Source of the DNA: Aliagarivorans marinus DSM 23064 | Lineage (GTDB): Bacteria; Pseudomonadota; Gammaproteobacteria; Enterobacterales; Celerinatantimonadaceae | DNA length: 64,000 nt | Direction: 5' to 3' | Assembly (NCBI RefSeq): GCF_000429485.1 | Contig: NZ_AUBY01000018.1 | Location: forward strand, 1-64,000 | Part shown: positions 54,881 to 62,831 of the stretch, one piece after another | Layout: each line of letters begins with the position of its first letter | Numbering within the stretch: the stretch's first letter is position 1 | Program-made: the position numbers and the translations under genes | The notes under the pieces: generated by a model | The model's input: only the letters and a program-made list of their open reading frames with translations | What the model was told of the DNA's origin: nothing | Database searches by the model: none

Positions 54881-56131
54881 ATGAACTACAAGAACGTACT
54901 GACTACCGCTGGCCTGACGATGGCAGTTGCCTTTTCGGCATCTGCGTCTGCTAAAGAAAGCGTTACCTTTATGAACAACGTCCCTGAGCTGGTGATTAAC
55001 AAGGCCTGGGACGATCAAATCGTGCGCTTTGAGCAAGCCAATCCTGATATTGAGGTAAGAAAGCTGTTTGTTGCTAGCGAGGCCTTTAAGCAGAAGGTGC
55101 AAACCATGCTGCTGTCGAACGATATCCCAGAGATCATCACCAGCTGGGGTGGCCAAGACTACCGCGACCGCGCCCAAAAAGGCCTGCTCACCGACTTAGA
55201 AGAGTACCTACCAACGCTTACCAGTGAGATGCCTGAAGCAGCATTGAATGCCTATCGGGTGGATGGTCGCTTGTACGGTATTCCGGCTTACTCCAAGCCC
55301 ACCATGCTCTACTACAACAAGCAGCTGCTTGAGCAAGCCGGTGTAGACCCTAAACAGTTGGAAACCTGGGATGGCTTCCTGGCTGCCATCGACCAGCTAC
55401 ACGAGGCCGGCATTACCCCAATGGCGCTAGCGGGCGTGGAAGGTTGGCCAGCCCACTTCTACTTTAGCTATCTGGCGATGCGCATCGGCGGGCCGGATGT
55501 ATTTAAGAATGCGTTGGATGAAGGCTTTGACGATCCGGCCTTTTTGGAAGCGGCCAATCAGCTACTCGCGCTGGCCGAGAAGAAGCCCTGGCAGCGCGGC
55601 TATATGAGCAGCAATATCGATCAGGCCTATGCGCTGTTTGGTAATGGCGAGGCCGCCATGCAGCTACAAGGTGAATGGCAATACAAGCTGCAGCAAGACT
55701 CTTCCCGTGACGGCAAAGGTATTGGCGTCGAGAATGTTGGCTTGGCTCGCTTCCCGGCGGTAGAGGGTGGCAGCGGTCAACTTACCGACATTATCTCGGG
55801 CATTGATGGCTATGCCTTTACCCGCTCTGCGACGCCGACAACGGCAAAGTTTGTGGATTTCTGGCTAAATGAAGAGAACCTTACCCAGATGGCCGAACAG
55901 GCGATGATGCTGCCAGTAACCCCGGGCGCGGTCAGCGGTATTCAGGAGCCAGTGATGCGACAGATGGCGCAGATGGTATCTGAGAGCAGCTACGTGCATG
56001 GCTTTGTTGACCAAGTGACCGGTGCCCACTTAGGTGGCGCAATCAACGATGTCTCCAGTGAGTTGGTGGCGGGCAGCATTAGCGCTGAGCAAGCTGTGGC
56101 TGCGCTGCAAGAGGCCTGGGAGTTTAGGTAA
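54881..56131 (+). CDS. Sugar ABC transporter periplasmic binding protein
   Basis: A 416-residue extracellular binding protein of family 1, with signal peptide LTMAVAFSASASA and no lipobox. Typical pieces are MLYYNKQLLEQAGVDP, GNGEAAMQLQGEWQ and ISGIDGYAF. The ATG at 54881 is preferred to the upstream in-frame codon at 54869 inside the ATPase stop region. The ligand is inferred from the linked GH43 gene as a plant-cell-wall oligosaccharide. The last base of its TAA is also the first base of a MITE-like repeat. Confidence 0.93.
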   Translation: MNYKNVLTTAGLTMAVAFSASASAKESVTFMNNVPELVINKAWDDQIVRFEQANPDIEVRKLFVASEAFKQKVQTMLLSNDIPEIITSWGGQDYRDRAQKGLLTDLEEYLPTLTSEMPEAALNAYRVDGRLYGIPAYSKPTMLYYNKQLLEQAGVDPKQLETWDGFLAAIDQLHEAGITPMALAGVEGWPAHFYFSYLAMRIGGPDVFKNALDEGFDDPAFLEAANQLLALAEKKPWQRGYMSSNIDQAYALFGNGEAAMQLQGEWQYKLQQDSSRDGKGIGVENVGLARFPAVEGGSGQLTDIISGIDGYAFTRSATPTTAKFVDFWLNEENLTQMAEQAMMLPVTPGAVSGIQEPVMRQMAQMVSESSYVHGFVDQVTGAHLGGAINDVSSELVAGSISAEQAVAALQEAWEFR

Positions 56132-56290
56132 TACCAATCTACATAAGTAACTGACCGTTCTTGCTGGTTAAAATCATTGATTACAGCGTCAACGCTTTTG
56201 TAATTAGTCCACTAGTTACGGCAAGCGTCTCCTCGTCCTCAATGATTTTCCCTGCGCAATATCTGGCCATTAACTTATCCAGATTGGTAT
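56131..56290. repeat. 160-bp MITE-like element, copy 1
   Basis: Bounded by perfect 10-bp terminal inverted repeats ATACCAATCT (56131-56140) / AGATTGGTAT (56281-56290). Inside, AAAATCATTGA and TCAATGATTTT form inner inverted arms, and AGCGTCAACGCT is a small palindrome, so a long hairpin is possible. A second copy of identical length and high similarity lies at 60697. There is no coding potential for a transposase, hence non-autonomous. Confidence 0.85.
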
Positions 56291-56303
56291 AAGTCTCTAA
56301 CCT

Positions 56304-56325
56304 TTGGGGCGGGATGCCGCCCCAA
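56304..56325 (+). promoter_or_regulatory. Stable hairpin upstream of the AraC gene
   Basis: A perfect 9-bp stem TTGGGGCGG / CCGCCCCAA closes a GATG loop, 16 bases before the AraC gene start. There is no T tract. It could be a partial terminator for the ABC operon or control translation of the regulator. Confidence 0.55.
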
Positions 56326-56341
56326 CACTTAGGCAGGAGTA

Positions 56342-57277
56342 GTGCCATTGCCCCATTTGTACCGACGTGGCTTTATTCACGTTATCGGAAATGCCAAGCG
56401 CCAGCTGGCCTCCAAGCAGCTACACGAGATTGGCTACTTTCCTAATAAGCCGTTTACCCTTTCCTATACCTGCAAAACCATCAACTTTTCGTTCTTGCTC
56501 TCGGGTGAGGGGAGCTATCAGGTGAATGGCCAGGATGTGGCGGTCACCGGGCCCTGCGTGCTGGTTCAGCTACCCGGCGAAAACTATGTGTATGGCCCCA
56601 ACCAGCGTGGTCGCTGGGAGGAGTTTTATCTGATCTATCACCCCGATGCGCTGCAGCGCCTGCGGGGTAGTCAGATTATTGTCGATGGGCAGTTTAGCTG
56701 GCCGATCAACAACATCTTCGCCATCGAAGAGGCGATCAACGCCATGGTCAAAGCAGTGGAGCTGAACCTACCCACCGACGTGATTGATCAGCACTGTGAG
56801 ATGCTATTGGTGCTATCTAAGATGCCCAAGGAGCGGGACCATCAAGACAAAGCGGTTGCGGCCATTAACGCGATTGCCGCAGCCATCAAGCACAACTGCC
56901 AAAGCAACTACAGCTTTCAGGAGATTGCCGAAGAGCTGGGCATGTCCTACTCCTCGTTTCGTCGCTACTGGGTGGATATCTTTGGCGTAAGCCCGAAGAA
57001 CTTTCAGATGGATCAGCGGATGGTGCGAGCGGCTAATCTGATCATCAGCACCAACAGCTCGATCGCCCAAGTCGCCGAGAGTGTTGGCTATGACGATCAA
57101 GCCTATTTCTCCACCTTGTTTAAAAAGCGCTACAAGATGAGCCCGGCCCAATACCGTAAGCAGCATGTGGTGACCATTCCCGCTGAGTATCTGGGGCCTT
57201 CAACCAGCTGTGAGCAAGAGGCTGGGATTGTGCGCAGTGGCATTGTTGGTAGCTTAGGCGTGCCTGAGGCGAGCTAA
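56342..57277 (+). CDS. AraC family transcriptional regulator
   Basis: A 311-residue regulator with an N-terminal cupin-type effector domain (~20-160) and a C-terminal double helix-turn-helix (~190-285, YSFQEIAEELGMSYSSFRRYW and SIAQVAESVGYDDQAYFS, then KMSPAQYRKQ). It is probably the sugar-responsive regulator of the GH43/ABC genes. GTG 56342 and TTG 56348 compete as starts: AGGAG at 56335 is two bases from the first and eight from the second. Confidence 0.9.
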   Translation: MPLPHLYRRGFIHVIGNAKRQLASKQLHEIGYFPNKPFTLSYTCKTINFSFLLSGEGSYQVNGQDVAVTGPCVLVQLPGENYVYGPNQRGRWEEFYLIYHPDALQRLRGSQIIVDGQFSWPINNIFAIEEAINAMVKAVELNLPTDVIDQHCEMLLVLSKMPKERDHQDKAVAAINAIAAAIKHNCQSNYSFQEIAEELGMSYSSFRRYWVDIFGVSPKNFQMDQRMVRAANLIISTNSSIAQVAESVGYDDQAYFSTLFKKRYKMSPAQYRKQHVVTIPAEYLGPSTSCEQEAGIVRSGIVGSLGVPEAS

Positions 57278-57304
57278 TAAAAAAGGGCGCTGAGAGCGCC
57301 CTTA
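57278..57304 (-). terminator. Terminator between the AraC gene and darP
   Basis: Stem AAGGGCGC (57283-57290) / GCGCCCTT (57296-57303) with a 5-base loop. The A tract 57278-57284 becomes a T tract on the minus strand, so it mainly serves darP. Confidence 0.88.
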
Positions 57305-57325
57305 CACATCAACAATTTGCCGGAT

Positions 57326-57841
57326 TTAGGCTTCGATAACCGATTTAAGATAAGCGGCCAACTCTTTGTAGTTCTTGCCCGGCTTCTCAGCTTTTTTTTC
57401 TTTGCTGGCTTGGCGCAGTAGCTGACGCATCCGCTGACGGTCCAGCGTGGGGTGGTCTTCGATCAGCTGGTTGATACCGGCATCACCTTCTTCCAACAAG
57501 CGATCGCGCAGCTTTTCCATGCGTTGTTGGGCTTGGGCGGCGTAGAGGTGGCGGTTGCGGATCTTCTCGATGCCGGCGCGGATTGCGTCGGTGTCGGACT
57601 CGCGCATCAGCTTGCCGATGTAGTTGAAGTGGCGGCGCAGGCCTTCGCGTTCGCGTTTGGCTTGCAGGCGCTTGGCTAGCATTAGTGCGTCGAGCAGTTC
57701 TTCGCTCATGTCGATGGTGTCGAGTTGCTGCTTGGAGAGGTTGGTCAACTCTTTGCCCAAGTCTTTTAGCTCTTCCGCTTCGCGCTTGATCTGTGACTTA
57801 CTGACCCACTCGTCGTCGTCAAAGACTTCGTTTTCACTCAT
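57326..57841 (-). CDS. darP: Ribosome biogenesis factor DarP (YjgA)
   Basis: A 171-residue highly charged helical protein of the DUF615/YjgA family, which joins late 50S assembly. Family stretches: DDEWVSKSQIKREAEELK, LKDLGKELTNLS and the C-terminal DRQRMRQLLRQASKEK. Divergent from pmbA, the usual arrangement. Strong terminator after it. Confidence 0.95.
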   Translation of the reverse strand: MSENEVFDDDEWVSKSQIKREAEELKDLGKELTNLSKQQLDTIDMSEELLDALMLAKRLQAKREREGLRRHFNYIGKLMRESDTDAIRAGIEKIRNRHLYAAQAQQRMEKLRDRLLEEGDAGINQLIEDHPTLDRQRMRQLLRQASKEKKAEKPGKNYKELAAYLKSVIEA

Positions 57842-57955
57842 TTATGTATAAACCTGAAATAAAAAGCGATATTTGGCTCTATCTTAGCAGATCAGGCTTA
57901 CCGGGGCTTGAGTTGATTTGGTATGCTAAGAAATCGACTTAGTGACAAGCAGATT

Positions 57956-59293
57956 ATGACCTCTCAACAACAAGTGAGCGCGGAGCTCGAGCAGTTAAAG
58001 CAAGCAGTGGAGCTTGCTATCACGGAAGCCAAACGTCTCGGCGCTGATCAAAGCGAAGTTTCCATCTCGAAACAGACCGGTATCAGTATCGCCACCCGCG
58101 AGTTGGAAGTAGAAACCCTAGAGTTTAACCACGACGGTGCGCTGGGGATTGCGGTATATAACAATGGCCGCAAAGGCAGTGCCTCGACCTCGGATCTTAG
58201 CGCCGATGCCATCCGCAGCACGGTGAAGGCGGCGGTAGATATCTCCGGCTATACCTCACAAGACCCGGCCGCCGGGATTGCCGATAAGGACCTGCTAGCG
58301 ACCGATATTCCTGATTTGTCGCTGTTTCACCCACACTCGCTTGAGCCCGAGCCGTTGATTGAAATTGCCAAGCAGTGTGAGTCAATTGCACTGGCGGAGA
58401 AGGGCATTAAGGCCAGCGATGGTGCTAGCGTGAACAGCCATTTTGGTATCAAGGTCTACGGCAACAGCCATGGCTTTATCCACGGCTATCCAAGTAGCCG
58501 CCACAGCATCAGCTGTATGCTGATTGCCGGCGAGCAAGAGATGCAGCGCGACTATGCCTACACCGTGGCGCGCGACTTTGCCGACTTAGAGTCGGTGGAG
58601 TGGGTGGCCCAACAGGCCAGCGAGAAGACCTTGTCACGCATAGGCAGCCGCAAGATCCCTACCTGCGAAGTACCGGTGGTATATGACCGCGATGTGGCCA
58701 GCGGCCTGCTAGGACATTTAGTCAGCGCCATCAGTGGCGGCAGCTTATATCGCCGTTCTTCGTTCTTGTTGGATGCGCTCGGTCAGCCGATCTTCCCTGA
58801 CTGGTTCTCTATCTATGAAGATCCTTACCTGCTAAAAGCCCTGTCGAGCACCCCATTCGATAGCGAAGGGGTAGCCCCTAAAGCCCAGCATGTGATTGAG
58901 AAGGGCTGCCTGCAGACCTATCTGCTCACCAGTTACTCGGCGCGTAAACTTGGCCTGCGCAGTACCGGCCATGCCGGTGGTATCCACAACTGGCACATCT
59001 CTAACTCAGGCATCAGCCGCGCTGACTTGCTCAAGCAAATGGGTACTGGCCTGTTGGTGACCGAGCTGATGGGGCAAGGCGTGAACGTGGTAACCGGTGA
59101 TTACTCTCGCGGCGCGGCCGGTTACTGGGTGGAAAATGGCGAAATAGCCTTCCCGGTACACGAGATCACTGTGGCGGGTAACCTTAAAGATATGTTTGCC
59201 AACGTTGTGGCAGTGGCCGACGATGCCAAGCCACAAAGCTCGATACGCTGCGGCTCGCTATTGTTGGAATCAATGAAGATCGCCGGTAGCTAA
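57956..59293 (+). CDS. pmbA: Metalloprotease subunit PmbA/TldE
   Basis: A 445-residue TldD-like protein (E. coli PmbA 450) lacking the HExxxH motif, as expected for TldE. The C-terminal part GHAGGIHNWHISN and the segment GTGLLVTELMGQGVN are family signatures. It forms the heterodimer with TldD (44711). The ATG at 57956 is chosen; the frame is open to 57923. Convergent with mgtE, 19 bp apart. Confidence 0.96.
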   Translation: MTSQQQVSAELEQLKQAVELAITEAKRLGADQSEVSISKQTGISIATRELEVETLEFNHDGALGIAVYNNGRKGSASTSDLSADAIRSTVKAAVDISGYTSQDPAAGIADKDLLATDIPDLSLFHPHSLEPEPLIEIAKQCESIALAEKGIKASDGASVNSHFGIKVYGNSHGFIHGYPSSRHSISCMLIAGEQEMQRDYAYTVARDFADLESVEWVAQQASEKTLSRIGSRKIPTCEVPVVYDRDVASGLLGHLVSAISGGSLYRRSSFLLDALGQPIFPDWFSIYEDPYLLKALSSTPFDSEGVAPKAQHVIEKGCLQTYLLTSYSARKLGLRSTGHAGGIHNWHISNSGISRADLLKQMGTGLLVTELMGQGVNVVTGDYSRGAAGYWVENGEIAFPVHEITVAGNLKDMFANVVAVADDAKPQSSIRCGSLLLESMKIAGS

Positions 59294-59312
59294 CCGGCTT
59301 TCTCTCTTAGGT

Positions 59313-60674
59313 CTAACGAAGTAACAGTGTTGCCATTCCCAGAAAGGTAAACAGCCCCATCACATCGGTAACAGTGGTTAGCGCCATCCCGCCCGCCAAG
59401 GCGGGATCGATGTTATAACGCTTCATGGTGATGGGGATCAGCACCCCGGCGAGCCCGGCGATGGCCATATTGGCGAACATCGCGGTGCTGATGATCAGCC
59501 CCAGCATCAGGCTGCCCTTCCACAGCGATACCACTAAGCCAATCGCTAACGCCCAGATCACCCCATTGAGCATACCGATGGCGGCCTCTTTGCCTATCAG
59601 CCAGCGGGTGTTGCCCTGGCCGATATGCCCGACCGCCATACCGCGGATTACCAAGGCCAGGGTTTGGTTACCCGCAATACCGCCCATGCTCGGGACAATG
59701 GTCATCAGCACCGCCAAGGTCGCCAGTGCTTCTAGAGTGCTTTCAAACATATTGGAGATCGAGGCGGCAATCAGCGCGGTGCACAGATTGACCGCCAGCC
59801 AAACGGTGCGGCGCTGGGTACTCTTTAATACCGGGGCGAAGGTGTCCTCGTCGTCGTCCATCCCGGCCATCCCCATCATGCTGTGTTCGGCATCTTCGCG
59901 GATCACATCGACCACATCATCGATGGTGATACGGCCCAGCAGCTTGCCCTCTTCGTCGACCACTGGGGCGGAGATCCAGTCGTGGCGCTCGAACAGGGCC
60001 GCTACTTCGCCATCGTCCATGGCTACAGGGATTGTTTCTGCGCTGCGGTCCATAATATCGCCCACCCCACGCTGCGGGTCGACGGTGAGCAGCACCGCCA
60101 GCGGTACATCGCCGATTAAACGGTCTTGCTTGTCCACCACGTACAGGGCATCGGTGGCCTCGGGCAGCTCGCCGCGCAGCCGCAGGTAGCGCAGCACTAC
60201 ATCCACGCTAACATCTGGGCGCAGCGTGATAGTATCGGTGTTCATAATGCTGCCGGCGGTGTCTTCCGGGTAGGCGAGGGCGGCCTCAACCCGGTGGCGG
60301 TCTTGGGCGGTCATCTGCTCGAGCACCGCTTGGTAGTCATCCTCTGGCAAGCCGCGCAGTACGTAGGCTAGATCATCGGTGTCCATGCCTTCGGTGACTT
60401 CGGCAACCTGTTCGGGCTCGAGCAGCTGCAGCACGCCTTCCATCACATCTTCGTTGAGCTCTTCGAGGATTTCACCTTGTTGTTCAGGCTTGGTGAGCTG
60501 CCATAGCAGCTTACGTTCGGCGGGGGGGCTGGCTTCCAGCACCAGGGCGATATCTACCGGAGGGAGCTCGCGAAGGACCACTTTGGCTTCGGTGATTTGG
60601 CCATCATCCAACGCGTCATGGATTTCTTTAATGCGTTGATGCTGTTGGCTTTGCAGCTCCATCTCTTCTGGCAT
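59313..60674 (-). CDS. mgtE: Magnesium transporter MgtE
   Basis: A 453-residue Mg2+ channel: N-terminal helical domain (~20-130), paired CBS domains (~135-260, the gating sensor), a plug helix and five membrane helices from ~290 to the end. Motifs VPSMGGIAGNQTLALVIRG and PITMKRYNIDPALAGG are the conserved pore parts. Its promoter region carries a MITE-like insertion (60697-60856), so its own upstream signal may have been changed. Confidence 0.96.
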   Translation of the reverse strand: MPEEMELQSQQHQRIKEIHDALDDGQITEAKVVLRELPPVDIALVLEASPPAERKLLWQLTKPEQQGEILEELNEDVMEGVLQLLEPEQVAEVTEGMDTDDLAYVLRGLPEDDYQAVLEQMTAQDRHRVEAALAYPEDTAGSIMNTDTITLRPDVSVDVVLRYLRLRGELPEATDALYVVDKQDRLIGDVPLAVLLTVDPQRGVGDIMDRSAETIPVAMDDGEVAALFERHDWISAPVVDEEGKLLGRITIDDVVDVIREDAEHSMMGMAGMDDDEDTFAPVLKSTQRRTVWLAVNLCTALIAASISNMFESTLEALATLAVLMTIVPSMGGIAGNQTLALVIRGMAVGHIGQGNTRWLIGKEAAIGMLNGVIWALAIGLVVSLWKGSLMLGLIISTAMFANMAIAGLAGVLIPITMKRYNIDPALAGGMALTTVTDVMGLFTFLGMATLLLR

Positions 60675-60696
60675 AGTGTCGCTTCCCTGTTACCTG

Positions 60697-60856
60697 ATAC
60701 CAATCCACACAAGTAACTGCTCATTCTTGCTGGTTAAAATCATTGATGACAGCGTCAACGCTTTTGTAATTAGCCCACTAATCACGGCAAGCGCTTCATC
60801 GTCCTCAATGATTTTCTCTGCGCAATCTCTGATCATTTACTTATCCGGATTGGTAT
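60697..60856. repeat. 160-bp MITE-like element, copy 2
   Basis: Same length and ends as copy 1: ATACCAATCC (60697-60706) / GGATTGGTAT (60847-60856), again perfect inverted repeats but carrying a compensating C/G change at the last position of each arm. It lies between mgtE and ptsO, in the 5' flank of mgtE. The rest of the 60675-60945 gap shows nothing. Confidence 0.85.
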
Positions 60857-60945
60857 AAAGGATAAGCGAGGATTTGCGATTTAGGGAGCTATCTGGCGGA
60901 TATTATTGGAGAAAGGGAGAGTGGAGATGGACGAGAGAGCGCGGG

Positions 60946-61215
60946 TTAATCTTCTTCAAACTTATCTTCGATAAGCTGCTGCACCGCATCCATCGCTTGC
61001 TCAGCATCTTTGCCTTCAGCGACTACGGTGAGGGTGCTGCCTTGGGCACTGGCGAGCACCAGCAAGCCCATCACGCTGTCGGCACTGGCACGTTTCTCGC
61101 CATCGATGATGGTGAGCTCGGCGTCATAGCGGGCATTTAGCTCAACCAGCTTTATGGCCGGGCGGGCGTGGATGCCGAGTTTGTTCCTGACGGTGAGTTG
61201 GCGACTGAGCTTCAC
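60946..61215 (-). CDS. ptsO: PTS-Ntr phosphocarrier NPr
   Basis: An 89-residue HPr-like protein with phosphorylated His16 in KLGIHARPA and the Ser-site region [11 protein letters not shown]. It transfers phosphate from EI-Ntr to EIIA-Ntr (ptsN). Starts within the end of rapZ (overlap 4 bases), all in the rpoN operon. Confidence 0.96.
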   Translation of the reverse strand: MKLSRQLTVRNKLGIHARPAIKLVELNARYDAELTIIDGEKRASADSVMGLLVLASAQGSTLTVVAEGKDAEQAMDAVQQLIEDKFEED

Positions 61216-62057
61216 TTGCCCTCCAAACTGCGATGACGGCGCTGCACCTTGCGTTGCTCCTTAAAGCGAGCACCGAGCTGCTCGGCCACATACACACTGC
61301 GGTGCTGGCCGCCGGTACAGCCGATGGCGACGGTGAGGTAGGCGCGGTTATTGGCCTCTAAGTGGGGCAGCCAGGTTTCGATAAAACGGTGGATATGGTC
61401 GATAAACTCTTCCACCACCGGTTGCTGCTGCAGGTAGTCGCGCACCGGTTTGTCTAGTCCGGTTAACGGCTTGAGTTCTTTCACCCAATGCGGATTAGGC
61501 AAGAAGCGGGCATCGAACATATAGTCGGCATCGTTGGGCACGCCGTTCTTAAAGCCAAAACTCTCGAACACGATAATCAGCTGTTGGCGTTCTTCGCCGG
61601 TGACTCGGGCGCGGAGCAGGTTGCTCAGGTCGTGGATCGATAAGCTGGAGGTGTCGATGCGCAAATCAGCATTGCGCGAGATCGGGGCTAGCAGCTCGGT
61701 TTCTGCTTCAATCGCTTCTGAAAGTGAGTAATCACTTAGGCTGAGGGGGTGTAACCGGCGGGTTTCGCTGTAACGCCGTACCAATACATCGTCCTGAGCA
61801 TCCAAGAAGATACTGGTGAGCTTAGCCCCTTTGCCCGCTTGCGAGAGCAACAGGCCAATGGGGGCTGGGTCGTCTGGCAGGTTACGCACATCGACGCTGA
61901 TCCCGACCTTTTTGTAGTTCTTACAGAGGGTTTTGATCAGATCGCCCCACAGCTCTACCGGTACGTTATCTACGCAGTAGTATCCGAGGTCTTCCAGTAC
62001 TCTTAGCGCCACCGATTTCCCAGAACCGGAGCGGCCGCTAACAATGATAAGCTCCAT
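61212..62057 (-). CDS. rapZ: RNase adapter protein RapZ
   Basis: A 281-residue P-loop protein with Walker [10 protein letters not shown] and the C-terminal [14 protein letters not shown] region. In E. coli RapZ binds GlmZ sRNA and directs RNase E cleavage, controlling GlmS. Length and context (ptsN-rapZ-ptsO) are canonical. Confidence 0.97.
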   Translation of the reverse strand: MELIIVSGRSGSGKSVALRVLEDLGYYCVDNVPVELWGDLIKTLCKNYKKVGISVDVRNLPDDPAPIGLLLSQAGKGAKLTSIFLDAQDDVLVRRYSETRRLHPLSLSDYSLSEAIEAETELLAPISRNADLRIDTSSLSIHDLSNLLRARVTGEERQQLIIVFESFGFKNGVPNDADYMFDARFLPNPHWVKELKPLTGLDKPVRDYLQQQPVVEEFIDHIHRFIETWLPHLEANNRAYLTVAIGCTGGQHRSVYVAEQLGARFKEQRKVQRRHRSLEGK

Positions 62058-62073
62058 GCTTAGACGCCTTTGA

Positions 62074-62517
62074 CTATGCCACCATGATATCGTAGAGCTC
62101 GCTGTCGCTGTCTGCCGAGCGAAGCTGCTTACAGATCGATTTGTCGTTTAGTTTCTCAGCAATTTGTGACAGGGTGTTGAGATGTTGCTGGCATTGGTCC
62201 TCGGGGACCAATAGCGCAAAAATTAGGTCGACCGGTTGGTTATCGATGGCATCGAAGGCGATGGGGGGATCGCAGTGAAGAAAGACGGCGGTGGCTTGAT
62301 GCTGTTTATCGATACGGCCATGGGGTATGGCAATGCCTTGGCCTATTCCGGTGGTGCCCATGCGTTCACGTGACAGCAAGCTTTCAAAGATTTCCTTCGA
62401 CGGCATTTCCAATTGCTTGGCTGCCAACTCACTAATGATTTCCAGGGCGCGTTTCTTTGATGAACATTGGACTGCACCTTGAGTGCAGTCCAAGCTTAAG
62501 ACTTTATCCAGTTGCAT
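62074..62517 (-). CDS. ptsN: Nitrogen regulatory EIIA-Ntr
   Basis: A 147-residue PTS EIIA domain of the fructose type. The phosphorylated His is in [10 protein letters not shown]. It regulates potassium transport and stress pathways through its phosphorylation state. Two bases after the hpf stop. Confidence 0.97.
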   Translation of the reverse strand: MQLDKVLSLDCTQGAVQCSSKKRALEIISELAAKQLEMPSKEIFESLLSRERMGTTGIGQGIAIPHGRIDKQHQATAVFLHCDPPIAFDAIDNQPVDLIFALLVPEDQCQQHLNTLSQIAEKLNDKSICKQLRSADSDSELYDIMVA

Positions 62518-62519
62518 AA

Positions 62520-62807
62520 CTAGTGTCTGGTTAACTTCTCTTTGTGCTTAATGACTTGCCTATCCAACTTGTCAATTAAGGAGTCGATAGCTGCGTACAT
62601 GTCTTGATGCTCTGAGGTAGCAAATACCTCACCACCATTTAGGTGTATGGTGGCTTCAGCGATTTGGCTCAGTTTCTCAACATTTAAAATCACATGCACA
62701 TTGTTGATTTGATCGAACCGCCTTTCCAACTTAGCAAACTTACTATGGACGTAGTCACGTAGATGTTCGGTAACTTCGATGTGGTGTCCGGTGAGATTAA
62801 TTTGCAT
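62520..62807 (-). CDS. hpf: Ribosome hibernation promoting factor (short HPF)
   Basis: A 95-residue beta-alpha-beta protein of the HPF/RaiA family (MQINLTGHHIEVTEHLRDYV). The short form forms 100S dimers together with RMF. Located between rpoN and ptsN as usual. Confidence 0.96.
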   Translation of the reverse strand: MQINLTGHHIEVTEHLRDYVHSKFAKLERRFDQINNVHVILNVEKLSQIAEATIHLNGGEVFATSEHQDMYAAIDSLIDKLDRQVIKHKEKLTRH

Positions 62808-62831
62808 AGTATCGTCCCCTTGCTTAGGCCC

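Noticed and set aside
60676-60858. 60-codon frame upstream of mgtE
   Set aside because: It is coextensive with the MITE-like element and has no ribosome site.
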